A stretch of DNA of 64,000 nucleotides from Coturnix japonica (lineage: Eukaryota; Chordata; Aves; Galliformes; Phasianidae): contig NC_029542.1 in assembly GCF_001577835.2 (NCBI RefSeq), forward strand, positions 4,509,060 through 4,573,059. Reading direction: 5' to 3'. Shown here piece by piece: positions 1 through 24,500 of the stretch; positions within the stretch are counted from its first letter, which is position 1; each line of letters opens with the position of its first letter. Both the position numbers and the translations under genes were made by a program. The notes beneath the pieces were generated by a model. The model worked only from the letters and a program-made list of their open reading frames with translations, did no database searches and had not been told where the DNA came from.

Positions 1-1617
1 GGGACGAGCAACAGACCTTGTGCCCTCTGAGCGCCCACTGACTGCAGGGGGCCACCGTTCTGCATCTATGGGCAGCCCCGAGACCCCTGCCCTGCCCTCA
101 CACCGTGTCCGGTGCTGCCCAGGGGCTGCCCCCAGCCCACAGCGAGGGGGCACAGGGGAATGATGCTGCCTTTGGCACTGCCTTGACTCTCTGCACAGCT
201 GATGGACAGGGACCCCCTGCACCACAGCATTGCTATGGGTACAAACAGAGCATCTCTAGCCAGAGCACCAGAACCATTACAGCCCTGTGCCGGAGCCCAG
301 AAGTTTCTCTGCTGGTGTTACCCACAGCTGCTGGGCCCTGCCCCATGCTCCCACCTCACTGCATGGAGATTCCTGCTGCTCTGGGGAAGCACACGACCCT
401 CACGCTGCCGCTCCCTCCCATTTTTGCTCAGGGATGGAACAGAAACCCACGCCTGGAAAGGGCAGGAGGGCTCCCTACACTTGGGTAAATACCGAACAAC
501 CATTAGTCAGCACAGCTCCCAACCTTCCCTGACCTCCAGCGTAAGGAGTCTTACTGCCTGCAGCATCAGTGCACCTATACCTGCTGCTGCCCCTCAGGCA
601 GATTCCTCTCCCTTCATCCACCTTCCTTCCTTCAACCCTTATCACCTCCTAACTTAACACTGACAGCCAACCTCCAACAAAGTGCCACACAAAGCGCCTG
701 AGAAGCTGCAAACCCACTGCCTGGAACATCGCACACTGTACTACAGAGCCTGGACACCCACTGCAGGGCAGACTGGACAGCAGCAGCCCCTGCTCCCCTG
801 CTCTGAAAGGTCTCACTTTGCTCCTGTCACAAGTCTGGCCAAGGGGCCACCGAGGGTCAGGAGCAGCCTCCTGGTCCTAGGAAGGACCCAAGATGTAGAT
901 GTGTGCTCACAAGCACACACTGCTGCCAGGATGCCTCCCTGCCCTTCCCCACTACAGCACAGGGAAAGACGTGGAGCTCAGGGCTGCTGGAACCGTGGTC
1001 TCTGCCCACAGCAGGAAGGCAGCACTAAGCACTGACACTCCCTGCTCCTGGCAGAGCACAGCAAAGCCCTCCACATCACCCTTGTGTTCCTCCACCCTGC
1101 AGCACAGAGCCACTCACACCCTCTGGGCCACAAGTGGGACAAAGGGAAAACAGAGATGAGATTCCTCTGTAGGTTCTAATGGCTGCTGGGCAGCTGCTGC
1201 ACAGCACAGATCACCCGCAGGGAGACTGGGTCTGGCCGATACCCTCTCAGATCCAGACTCACTGGACTGTGGATTTCCAGACACTGGCAGTCAAGAAAGC
1301 AGCTTTCAACAGCAGGCAGCACGGCAGGGGCTGCAGAAGCATTGGTAAAAACTGAGGCTGCAATCGGAGGCTAATAGGCACTTGAATGAGCAAAACAATA
1401 ATAAAAAACTGTTATGGAAGGAAATAGAAAAAGGTTCAACCCCTTCCCCCCAAAGAGGCGAACAGCACCACAGCACAGAGTGTCTGTTCGTCTGGGTAAA
1501 ACAAGGAGTCGGTGGCAAGGATCACAGCCCCCAGCTCCTCTCAAGAAAAGGCCCAGAGCAAATGTGACCAAGAAGGATTTGGAGCCACGTGGGTCCTGCA
1601 GGTGCCAGCACAGCGTG
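1..1617 (-). other. STAT3: STAT3 3' UTR and possibly downstream flank
   Basis: This stretch follows the STAT3 stop codon on the minus strand. No reading frame in it resembles a known protein on either strand. I found no minus-strand AATAAA or ATTAAA (TTTATT or TTTAAT on the plus strand), so the polyadenylation site probably lies beyond the window edge. The mammalian STAT3 3' UTR is about 2 kb, so most or all of this stretch could be UTR. The plus-strand AATAATAAAA near 1395 is in the wrong orientation to serve STAT3. Confidence 0.55.
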
Positions 1618-12956
<11,339 letters not shown>

Positions 12957-13090
12957 GCACAGCACGGCACAGCACAGCCCGGCACAGCACGGCACAGCAC
13001 GGCACAGCACGGCACAGCACGGCACGGCACAGCACGGCACAGCACAGCACGGCACAGCACGGCACAGCACGGCCCGGCACAGCGCGGCGC
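12957..13090. repeat. GC-rich minisatellite, 5/10-bp unit
   Basis: About 130 bp is made of near-perfect copies of the 10-mer GGCACAGCAC with interspersed 5-mer slippage (GGCAC, AGCAC). It lies at the promoter-proximal end of the inferred STAT3 intron 1. Both strands are open in several frames only because the repeat lacks stop codons, so the Cys/Ala/Arg-rich or His/Ser/Thr-rich frames here should not be called genes. Confidence 0.9.
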
Positions 13091-13374
13091 TGCCACACAC
13101 CGGACCGCAGGGCTCAGCTCCATGTTCCCAGCCCAGGCGTTGTACCGTGCACCCGGCGCAGTGTCCGCCATGTCGGTCCCGCCGCTCTCAGCTCCCCGCG
13201 CTCGGGGCTCAGTGCCGGGCTCTGTCGGTGCAGCAGCTTCGGGGCCTCCACGATCGTCCCGTGCTGAGGCCCGTCGCACCCGAGGCCCGGCCCCGCTCCC
13301 CCCGCTCCCTCCCAGTCCCGTCCCGTTCCCTCTCGCTCCGTTCCCCGGTTTCCCATAACTCATCTCACTCTCAC

Positions 13375-13480
13375 CGTCGGTTCCGGCCGTGCCGGCGGTT
13401 CCCGGTGCCGCTGACGGTCGCGCTCCGGTCGGTTCCCGGTTCCCGACTGCGGCTCCCGCAGCCCCGGCCCCGCCCCCCTT
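13375..13480 (-). other. STAT3: Possible non-coding first exon of STAT3
   Basis: On the minus strand a good donor (GACG then GTGAGAG, GT at plus 13374-13373) follows GC-rich sequence just downstream of CCAAT and CRE motifs. That is the expected arrangement for the non-coding exon 1 of STAT3. The 5' boundary is a guess and no transcript evidence is visible. Other donors in this CpG-rich block cannot be excluded. Confidence 0.35.
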
Positions 13481-13860
13481 CACGTCACGCGGGGCGCAGC
13501 CAATGGCGGCGCGGCGTTCCGTCCGCCTCGGGAGGGACGGGCCGCGACAGCCAATCAGCGCGGCCGTCCCGAGGTGACGTCACGGATCGCGACGGCGCCG
13601 CTTGGGGGCGCTGCCCCGCGCCGGCTGTTCCCGGATGGCGCCGCCTCCCGCCGCGGGGCGGTGCTGGGCAGGGGGCGGCGCGGGGGGAGGTGGCAACTGC
13701 CGGGAACAGCCGTGCGGGAAACCCGCTGAGTTCCGGGCAGCGCCGTGACGTCACCGCGCGACCCGCCACCGCCGCCGCCTCTTAAAGGGGCCGCACCCCC
13801 CGATGTTCCCGGAGCGCAGCAGCGGCCCCGCGCGGAGCGATGCGGGTCAGCGCCCGGCAC
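13480..13860 (-). promoter_or_regulatory. STAT3: CpG-rich STAT3 promoter region with CCAAT and CRE motifs
   Basis: This is a dense CpG island. Plus-strand CCAAT boxes lie at 13500-13504 and 13551-13555 (inverted relative to STAT3), and two perfect TGACGTCA palindromes lie at 13575-13582 and 13746-13753. It is the only CpG-rich block between STAT3 coding sequence and CAVIN1, so it is assigned to STAT3. Human STAT3 is reported to have a CRE and CpG-rich promoter, which fits. Exact start sites cannot be read from sequence. Confidence 0.6.
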
Positions 13861-14019
13861 CGCCCGGTCCGCGCTGCGGGGACACCCCCCCCCCTCCCAG
13901 CAATGGGATCCCGCAGCTCCGGGCCGGGCACGGCCACCCCCCGGTACGGACTGTCCGACCCCAGCCCACCCCGTGCTGGATTCAGGCCGTTTCCCCGTCC
14001 CGTTGCTCAGCAGGCGCCA

Positions 14020-15593
14020 TGCTGCTCCGTTACAAAACAGCCTTTATTAGTTGTGCTGCTCACCAGGATGCAGTCATACAAAACAATCTGAGCTTTGTCC
14101 AACGCGCTGCGACCGACGGGCGGCAGCTCCGCCGCACCGAGCGGGACACGGCGCCGCCAACGGGGACACGCAGCCACGGGCACAGGGCAGCGCCGCGGGG
14201 CGTCAGACAACGAGAGGGAGAACGGTCAGAGAGGAAAAGCGAGTTTATATACGTGGGTACGGCGGCAGCGGACACGGCTGCGCGGGGCGGAGCGGGGCCA
14301 GAAGGAAACGGCACGTGGGGCAGCGCCGGGCGGACGGGACGGGAACATCCCACCGGCCCCGCGCACCCACATCCCGCACGTGCAGCCGTGGGGCCGCAGC
14401 CTCCTGCCCGCTCCTGCCCCGCTGCCGGCGGCGGCTGCGTGTGAGAGCGGTGCGGGCTGAGCCGGGCGGTGCCGCGTGTGAAACTACAGCAACAGAGCGA
14501 AGGCACCGAGAGGGGAAATGGGGAGAATGGGGGGGGGGAAGTGCAGGACGTGGGCACGAGCCGGAGCCGCGCCAGGACCCCTGGAGGAAGGAGACGCTCC
14601 GAAACGCTCCGGATGTGCTGGATGTCGGGGCTGCTCGCTGCCAGCCGGGCGCTCCCACAGCACCAGCACATCCCAGGCTCCTCTGTAAGGCAGCTCGGCT
14701 GGCGTGGGCTGCTCTGGAACAGACGCCCGCCCCCTCCATGGCCGTGTGCACTCGCTGCCCACCCGTGGTGGCACGTGTGGGTCGTGGGGGGCAGCGTCCA
14801 GCTCCGCACGTTCCCTGCCCAGCCCGAATTCAGGCAGCTGGGATTTAACCCGAGCTGCTCCATGATGGCAGAGTGTGGGACGAGGCAGCAGGCGCAGGTT
14901 GTGGGGGCTCCGCAGTCCCAGCAGCAGGTTGGGTTTGTGGCACAGCTCTCCTGGCTCCGCCACAATGACCTGGGAGGAAAGAATGGAGCAGACCGTCTGC
15001 GTGCCACGTGGCTGCTCAGCTTCACCATTACTCTGCCCATTGAATGTGCTCCATTCTTCCCTCCCGCACGCTGGGGTGCGTTGCAGACCCTGTGCTCCTC
15101 GGGCGGCAGCTTGGATCCCACACATCCTGCTGTCTGCAGGGACACTCAGCCTGGCGCAGGGAATCGGGGCCTTGAGGGCTGGGCAGGCGTTCTTGACACC
15201 AGGTCTGTGCTCACAGAGGACACTTGAGCGTTTCAGGTGTACAGCTGTTATCTTGGTTTTAGCACTCTCCAGCTGGGCTGGGTCCCCGTTGCTCAGAGCC
15301 CTTCTCCAGGTCTGGGCTCTGGAAGGCTCTCATGCAGCTGCAGCAGGAATGGTCTCCAAGGGTGATTGGACAGTGTAAGAAAAACAGTCCTGTGTTCCTA
15401 ACATTTCTGTGTGCTAAAACTAAAATATAAAATACACCTTGTCCTAGCAGGCAGGGGATTGGCATCGGCTCTGCAGGGTAGTAAAGATGCTGTGTACACT
15501 TGCCCCGGGGCACCGGGGCAAAGGAAGATCTCAAGATGTGAATGATTTCGTGTTCAGCCATCCATCCGCAGCCTTTCCGTGCTGCTGCCTGCC
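14020..15593 (-). other. CAVIN1: CAVIN1 3' UTR
   Basis: This minus-strand sequence runs from the CAVIN1 stop codon to the first good poly(A) signal, AATAAA at 14043-14048 (plus-strand TTTATT), with cleavage expected near 14020-14030. It contains GC-rich stretches and a poly-G run near 14530. The long open frames here (for example 14060-15145 minus) are GC-rich noise with no family signature. The UTR ends only about 0.2-0.5 kb from the STAT3 CpG promoter, so the two minus-strand genes are almost back to back. Confidence 0.7.
14043..14048 (-). terminator. CAVIN1: CAVIN1 poly(A) signal AATAAA
   Basis: This is a canonical AATAAA on the minus strand, about 1.55 kb beyond the CAVIN1 stop codon and immediately before the GC-rich STAT3 promoter. 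The distance fits a vertebrate CAVIN1 3' UTR. Confidence 0.65.
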
Positions 15594-18500
15594 CTACTCA
15601 CTGTCGCTCTTGTCCACCAGCACCGCGTCAGACTCCTCTGTGATCTCCAGCAGCGTGTGCATCTCAGGGCTCTCCCCACGCATCAGATCTGAGTTTTCTC
15701 CCTCCTCTCCACCCACCTCCACCAGCTCCGTGGCTTTTACTTCCACCTCCCCCTCTCTTATTTTCTTGACGTGGAAAGTGAAGGGCGGCACTTTGTAGAC
15801 GGCCGTCTTGGACCTGGCATAGATGGTATGGTCAGGGGTAAAAGACTTCCTCAGCTTGTCTCGAGAAGTCTTCATCTTCTCTCTCCTTTCATTAGTCACA
15901 ATCTTGGTGCCCAGCTTGTTCATCCTCTTCTCCAGGTTGTGGCGGGTTTTCTCCAGGTTGTGGCGGGTCTTCTCCAGGTTTTCCTTGGTCTTCAGTTTTG
16001 TCTTCTCCATTTTTTCCTTCGAGAATGCCTTCTTAAAGTCATCCACTCTCTTCATGCCGCTCCTTTTGATGCGCTCTGCCCGTGACTCCTCAATAATCTC
16101 TTCAATCTCCACCTCTTCATCAGAGGAGAGCTGGATGTGATCCTCCTCCGCATGGTCCTCACCTGCGGGCACCTCCTCACCTTCACCTTCCTTCTCCTGC
16201 TTTTCGCCCTCCTTCAGAGACTTGCTGATGCTCAGTTTGGATGGGAGCTTCACTTCATCCTGCAAGACACAGAGCAGAGCCATTGAGAAACACACCCACC
16301 TCGGCAGCCCCGCTCAGCACTGAGCAGAAGCACAGTAACGAGTCATGGTGGTATGAACCTGGCAGCCTCTGGCCTAGGTTTGTCCTCTCCATCAGCACAC
16401 CCAATAAATTACACTGCTCTATCCCATTGCATCTCACGGCTCTGCTGTATTTCAGCTCACATTTATGAGCTCTGCACTCCCTGGGCTGTGCAGGCACTCA
16501 GCTGGGCCAGGCTCTGAGCTGCAGGCTGACCTGCTGCTGCCTCAGCTCCCTCAGCTCCCTCAGCAGGCACTGGGCACTCCAATCCTGCTCGCTGCTGGAG
16601 CTCCCTGCTGGGCAGCGGTGGTTTGTCCTGCCAGCCATGTTCCTTGTCTCCCCTTGCCTTGCTTAGAGACACATCCCGATGTGCACACTGGAGCTATACG
16701 GCCTCTCCTGAGGACAAGGCAAATTCATTCAGCTTCTCCACTGCCCTGGGTCAGCCAAATCTGTGATCTCTGTGGCAGAGGACAGGCATGTGCACAGGAG
16801 GGGCAGCGGAGCCAAGAGAGGGGCACAGGTCCGGGGTGGGATTGGTTTTCATCCGAGCAGCACATAGCGTGCGTCCCTGCTGCAATGAATCACCACTGTG
16901 TCCCAGGACGGGCTGGAAATAGCCCATCACTGCACAGAGCATCGCAGCTGTGGAGCTGCAGCACACAGCTCTGAAATTTATGCCCAAGCTGTTTTAACCA
17001 ATGGAGCCACAAGGGAGAGGCATGGAGTGCAGCAATGAGCACAGCCAGACAACCAGCAGGAATGAGGCACAACCCTGCAGTGGGAACATTACAGAGCACA
17101 GTGCACTGGGCTGGGGCTTGGAGAAGGCCATGGGAAAGAAGGACCCGCAGGTGCTACTGCCAGCCCTGGGGACAGCAGCTTCAGAAGGAAAGGGCTGGGG
17201 TCCAAATACAGAGCTGGCTGTAGACGCTGCATCACTCTGCCTGCAGGATAATGAGCAGCACAGATGTCCAGAGCCAGGACATCCCAGTGTCACACAGCTG
17301 CTGGGGACAGGGCCTGAAGAGGCACATTCACCCCAATTATGTTTCTGTGCAGGTTTTCTTGGGTGGCCGGGGACCTTCTGATGTCTCCTGTGATGCTGAC
17401 AGGACTGTGTGTTTGCTGCCTGTGCACCATTGCTGCTCTGACACGTTGTGACAGCTTTGGTGGTTTTCTCATTCCACCCCAGGCACAGGACAGTGCTGCT
17501 CCTTCTGCAAGCAGAAATTCCACAACTGAGAGGGAATCTGAAGAAAATGGTGTCAACAGTGGAAAATCACTTCCACAGAACACCCGGCTGAGCAAAACCA
17601 CCACAATGCAGCTCTGCCAGACCAGGGGTCCCATTCCTGGATCCTGTCATTCAGAAAGCTGCAAGGGACAAGGCTCTGCCTCCTCCAAATCACTGCTCAG
17701 GCCTCAGATAAATTCTGGAAGGTGAAGCAGCCCACACATGTTTTCTCCGTTTGATATCCCCTTCAGAAGAGAACAATGCTTGTGCTCCCTGGAGGGCTGG
17801 GAAAGCCCAGAGCAACGTGCCCCAGCAGGACAGCGGGAGCACATTCTGCACAACACCTGCAGGAGTAATCCCCAGGATCTACGGGAGACCCTGCCCTGCC
17901 AAGAACATTGGGAACTGCAGCACTTCCTTCCCCCACCTCAACACAATGGGACAGAACAAAGGCATCCCCGCTCCCCTGGCACCAGTGCTGGAAATGACCG
18001 CATCCTGCAAACCTAGATCCTAATCAGACCCTGGTTAACTCCCAAGCATATGTGTACAGAAAGAAATGCCAGCACAAAACTCCCTGTCTGTCCAGAGGTA
18101 ACTGCCTTCCCTCTTGTTATAACTGCGTTTTCCAACCTGGGCTGTACCAGCAGCACACCCCAGTGACACTCACACCATCTGTAATGTGCTCACCAGCGTG
18201 GAGGGATCCACCCCACCAGGTGCTGGGAGCAGCACTTGCCTCATTATTGCACCCAAATTCCCCAAACCACCCTCATTCGCAGGCTGCCAGCCCTCACCCC
18301 CCGCCCAGGGGCTCCCCTGCCTCTCCCTCCATCTGTAGATCTGTAGATAACCATCTGGAGAACAGCCGCTGTGCTTCCAGCAGTGTTTGATCCGGGTCAC
18401 TTTCCTGATTTAAGGCCCATCTGCACCAGGCAGCTCCTGCTGACACAGCAGGCTCCAGCTGACTGCACCACAGCCCTGGGATGAGCAAATGGCTCTGAGC

Positions 18501-21500
18501 ATCCCCAGGCTCTGCCCAGGGGCTCCTACATCACACACAGGCAGAGCAGCGCAGTTCCCCCAGCAATCAGAGCACTCCCTGCATGTCTGCCTGCAAACAG
18601 GGACAGCGGGGCCTCATCAGAACAATCCCGAACTGTCCCGGCTTTGCAGGAGGCTGCTGTGCAAATCCCTGCTCAGGGCACAGCTCAGGGCACAGCTCAG
18701 GGCACAGCTCTGTGCTGTGTACGCTTTGCTCCACTCGTGACTTATCCAGATGAGGCACATTTTTAACAGCAGGCATTCTAAGCACTCTATTTTTACTGGG
18801 AAAATACTGACCCTGGGAGTGGGAGAGTCCAAAATCCTGGCTCTTGGCATCCCCACACATTGGGGTGTTCGAACACTCCCTCCCTATTAGCAGATGCAAA
18901 CCAGCTCTGTTCCCTGTGCCTGAATCCAGCTGGCACAAAGACAAGATTTCTCAGATTTTTATCTCAACACAAGAAAAATCCTCCTTGCTCTGTACACAGA
19001 GTGCAGAACCACCCAGCACAGGCAAGTGGTGGCAGTGTGCTGAGCCAGGCCATCAGCCTCTTCCAAGCTGAGTGCACTGAAAGGTTCAGCTTCAGCCCCT
19101 GCTGGATCGTTGTGTTTCTGTCACCCCGCACAATGTGCCCATCCACCCTCGGAGCTCACGAAGAGCTGTGCCATCGCTGTGGCACAGTGTCAGCTGTTTG
19201 GGGCTGGGGAGCAGCACTTGGGGACGGGGGGCACTGCCCTGTGCTCCTTCTGCTGCAGCAACACAAAGCTGCTCCATCTGGGGCAGAGCAGCGCCTGCCT
19301 TGCTGCACTAAGGGGGCTTTTATCTGTGTTTCCAAGCTGAGTTCCCCCGCAATGAGTCACCCCATCAGCCCCTTTATGGACATACACACACAGCCTGTTG
19401 CTACAACACGAGTAAATACTTCCCTTGTCACGGACAGGGCCAATGAGGCACAGAGCCAAGCTGTGTTCCCAGCCCAGCACAGCTCTGCAGGGATTGCAGA
19501 ACCACCAACAGATAAGAGGAACACTCCCAAAACTTGAGAGGGGTTCCTAGGCTGCTGCTGAATAGAGGATCTCATTATCAGCACATAAAACAGAGTCCCG
19601 GGACTCTCACCACTCTGATCTCCAGTTTCAAGGTTTAATGGAGCTTTTTTCACACTTGCATGCAATTCACACCTGCAATTCATTCTGTTCAGTTATTTTT
19701 ACACAATTGCAACAACACGAACAATTGAGTTTGGTTGACATGCAGCCATACCATGCACAACATGAGCACTCCCATCCCCAGCTTCTCCTCTGACCAAAAA
19801 GGGCCAATGCTGGCCAGGCCCAAGATCAGTGTCTGTGCCACATCACCCCCCCACCCTGCCTGCCCAGGGCACTGTACAGCCGAGGGAATTGGGGCAGGAA
19901 TGCTGAGCACCCTGGCAGCAGGCAACTTGCCAGGGCAGAGCAAAGCCTGGAGCAGGAGCAGATCTGTGCTCCCACAGCACAGCACCAGCTCAGCCTGCTG
20001 GTCTGCAGGGATGCTGTGATGCTGAACCCATGTCTGTGTCCATGGAAGGAGGATATATCTTTTCACTGTCCTTGCAAATGCAAATTTCTCACTGGCAGTT
20101 TCCCCTGATCCCCATGTTCCCAGGCTGATTTCACCTTTGCCTGGTTCCTTCTGGGCCTTTCTACTGGAAAGAAAAGCCACAAAGCACAGTGTTTCCAACA
20201 GAACGGCCCTGCACACAATGCAGGAGTCCATCTGTGGAGCCTCAGACATGATCCAGCAGCCCCACAGCACAGCACTGTGCTGCTACCTGCAGCCCCTACG
20301 GCCTGAGACAAGGGGCAGACAAAGCCATGAAAGTCGCTGCTGTCTGAAATCTGCAGCAGAAGCACAGCTCCCAGCGAGCAGAACTCGGCACTGAGCAGAG
20401 ACAGGTGCTGCCATGTCCTCACGAGGCAGGTTTAGCTTTATATCATGCACCTTGTGCTACTTAATAACTCCAAATCATTTCACATATGCCTATAAACTCA
20501 ACTTCACAGCAAGTCTGAGGAGGTAGGTGCTGTCCGGTCTGTATTTCAGAGGGAGAAACTGAGGCTCAGAATACTGCAGGGTTTGCCCAGCCACAGAGTG
20601 ACTCTCACGGAGCCATCTGCATGGCCTGCAGCCCTTCGTGCAAACCAAAGAGCAATGCCTCCCTCCCTGCTCACAGAGGCAGCATAAGACAAGTCCTGTA
20701 ATGCCTGCAAGAGAATTACAGTTCCTCACCATCCATTACAACCCTGGCAGCAAGCAGCAAGCAGTTAGTCAACAAGCAGAGGCATTTCTGCCAGCTGGAA
20801 GCATCAGCCCTGCAGGGCTAAATGCTCATAGCAGCCGCAAACAGGCAGAGAACACAAAGGCACTACAATCAGCAGCTCTCAGAGCTTCAGAAGAGGTTCA
20901 AAACAATCTTCGGGGATACCCCTCCTGGGGCCCTACGGCTGCTGCCTCCTCTCATGTCTTCTGCTGATTTGGGCCATGGCACTTTGGGCAGCGTGGGCGC
21001 TGGGAACTGCTGCAGGAGACGGCTCAGAGCTCTGCCGAGGACTCAAAGGGCACTCTCTGCTTCTTCTCAGGCTGAGGTGAGGAAAATGGCATTTCAATGG
21101 CCGGCAGAATGAAGCGTAATGAAATACCTTACCTATTCCCCAGCTGGCCAATCTGATCAGGAATGGTGACAAGCATCATCCAGATTAGTAGAAGAACAGA
21201 CAGAAAGAAAAGACACGGTGGTGTGATTTAGTAAAGGAAGAAGCCAGGTAGTAAATTTTGACAGCAAAGGCAATCTGCAAAGATTTACAGGAAGGAAGAG
21301 TATCCCATACATAATTAACACTTTTGCATTCATGGCCTTGGATTTGACTCCTTTTCTAAAGGTTGGATGGATCTTTTTTCCAATAATGTCAGGAGAGGTG
21401 CAGAAAGCGAAGCTTTGGCTCCTTGGCACAGTCAGAAGTCACCAGAATGCTGCTGCAGAAACAAAGGACAAGATCTAAAATACGAAGGGAAAAGAGCCAA

Positions 21501-24500
21501 GTGCTGAAGGGATGAATCAGTTCATTCTCAAGCAGCACCTCCCTGACCAGCAGAAATCATCTTATCCTCTGAAATTCTGTGTCTTGTACAATCTTTTTGG
21601 CATCACTTTCTAGCGAGCACATCTAGTTACATTATCTCCTGGGATCTATCTCTTAAAAGCATTCTCCACAAGCAGCTTGGTACCGACACTGGAGTTAGTT
21701 CAAACATGATGAAGAGACAGGGAGGAACAGTGCAGGATGTCCCAGCTGAGAAGGAGGCTGTTTGGAAAAATGCTTTTGCCTCCCAGTGAGTCAGACGAAA
21801 GGCAGGACAGCAGGAACAGCCAAAGGAATAGAAAGCTTTTTTTTTTTCTCCTTTTTTTTTCCGCTGACAGAAGGAAAAGGGTTTGATCCATTATCAGCCT
21901 GTTTGCACAAGTGCTCCTCCCAGATAAACCTGTCCCAGCTGATGAACAACTCCACGGCTACTTCTGAATAAATAATATTTCACCAACAAAGGTGGAGTTT
22001 GCATTACAGATGATATGCAGATACATCAGCGCTGATACTGACATTTGTATCCTCAAGTAAAAGGTACTGACTAAACATCCTGAGACTTTTTATTCTAAAT
22101 ATTTTATTTTCCCTCACTGACAGAGTATCTTTGTCTCTGGTCCCCGTCTTATCCTGCAGCTGGACAGTGCTGGAGAGGATCTTGCAGAGCCACACTTTCC
22201 CAAACAGGACAAATGAGGGCTAGACCTGCTGCCTAACTGCACTGTGCTTTACGTTGGGCACAGGCACATCACAGCTCATCAGAGAGTGGAAATTGGCCCT
22301 TTGCTCTGAGAGAATTTACTGCTGCACAGCTCAGTATGGAACTACAGCACCGAGAGGATTTCAGCAAACACCGACTGCTTATAAATAATATCTGGGCAAT
22401 GAAATATTAAAGCAGTTGATTCTGAGCTGCAATAGAGAAAGCCGCGCTCCAGAACTGCAATAATCTGCACTAAGCAAAATCCTGGGAATGGGCTGCTAAC
22501 ATTCAGGAATTCTTTAGAGGCACAGCCTCCCACCAATTATTATTTTGAGATTTGTGTAATTCAGTAATATACAGAAAATAGAAAGGAATCTTTGCACACC
22601 GAGATGTCAACATGGTGCCCCTCACAGTGGAGGGAGAACAGTCTGAACTCAGGGCTGCAGCCCAAAAGAAATGACTCAAACCGTGTTTCCCTCCTTCCCA
22701 TAGGACAGCACTGTCCCACCTCTCCACGAGCAGCAGAACAGACGTGAAGATGCCGCAGTGCTTTTCCTCTCCATCTGCAGCACTGCCCACGTGGAGCTGC
22801 CGGAGGGCACAGGGATGCTCAGTGCCTTCATTCTGGCTTCCGTCTCCACCACCGCAGTGCGTGGGTGTGAAATTTGTCCCTCCTCCCCAGGATCTTGCTG
22901 CTCCCATCCGTATAAGGCCCTACTAGAGGCACAAAAGCCAAACTGTGCTATTTATACCACTGCTAGCGGCCCTACCTACCCTGCTCATTGTACAGACCAT
23001 GTGCATTTTCTGCCCCGGCCCTTCCCCAAAGCAGCTCCATTCCATGCACAGCTCTGGGCACCTGAGGAGTCCATCAAAGCGCAGTGAAGCCCTGCAGGAG
23101 TTTCTGACCCCTTAAAGCCATCACAAACATCTTTCTCTAGTAACGAAGCTGCCCATCACGAGGCAGACTGTCTCTAAAGTTTGGCTCCTACAAAAGTCTC
23201 CAAATAAGGGACCAGCACGTTTTAGAAACACCCGATCTGTCTGCTGGGTGCTGCAAGCACTGCGGCCCCTGGCTGTAGGAAAAACAGGCCACTGGCATTG
23301 GAAGGAATAAATTTAATTGTCAAAAAAACGCTTGGAGGAAACATCCCGTGCTTACATAATGCTGACACGTGCTTCTCATCAGATGAATGGGGCACAGTCT
23401 GCTCTGAGAGCTGCCTTTACCTAATGATGAACTGCAGTAACCAGCCCCATTTCTTCTATCTGTAGACAGGAGCTCTGGGATGAAGTCACCTCATTTTGCT
23501 GTATTAGCAGCCACTCCAACTCAGCTTGATGTGCTGTGCTGATTTCTCATTAAAACAGGAGCCCACAGCAGAAGACAGAGGGGCAGCACTGAGGAGCTCC
23601 GTGTGCGCTCCCAATGGGGCACACGCAGCCATCTGACATCCAGATATTCAGGAAGGAAAGTCCTGTTTACAACAACACTGAACTTCTGTTCAAAAGAATG
23701 TCTGACTTCCATCCCCACTACTCCTGAAACCAAGCAGACAGAAGTGCTGCAGGACCATCCAGCAGCTCAAGCTGAACAGCATTTCATTTTCCTCCCAACC
23801 TCTCTCCTAGCACAGTGTAACACTTGCGTGTAGTTCGACCTCGTCTCTCAAGGTGCCCATTTGCACTCCTGAAATAGTCCCTTCCAGAACTGCTGGAGAC
23901 ACACCAATTGGTTAATGCACTGCAAAAAGTTGTTGATTGTTAAGACTGAGACACGGGAGGATATTAGTAAATGAAGGGAGAATCAGCAGGGTGCATACAA
24001 CAAACAGCACTGCTTGATAGAAGTAAAGCAGCAGGACATCGTCCCCATTGGGTGAACACCCCTGCTATGTACAGATTATTGCTTCTGTCTGCACAGAGCT
24101 TTGTTATTTCAATGCATTGGCATTATCTGTTTTGCATAATCCCAGCAGCAAATCCTCATCACTGATGCGCCCAGCAGTGAATACATCAAGACACAAAACT
24201 GCATCCTGATGCTCTGCATCTGCCCTGCAATTCCCAGAGTCAGACTGTCAGAACATTCTGAGGAACACAACCTTCACCATCACAGCAAAACACACATTCA
24301 ATAAATACTTTTCCTTTCAGGAGAAATGAGGCAGAACAAAACCTCCCAGCCCAGAAGCAGAACTTCCAGAACCCTCCCAAATGTTTGACTATAGAACGTG
24401 TTTCCACCAGAAAAGCAGACTCTGACACGCACAGTTGATTTTTTCTTACACCAACCCCTCCTGCCCAGGTTCCTGTATGGTTAAAATTACATGATGGACT

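Noticed and set aside
1390-1410. AATAATAAAA as a poly(A) signal
   Set aside because: It is on the plus strand, opposite to STAT3, and no plus-strand gene ends there.
14060-15145. 361-residue minus-strand open frame
   Set aside because: It lies in the GC-rich CAVIN1 3' UTR, has no recognisable domain and overlaps equally long frames on the other strand, as expected from base composition.
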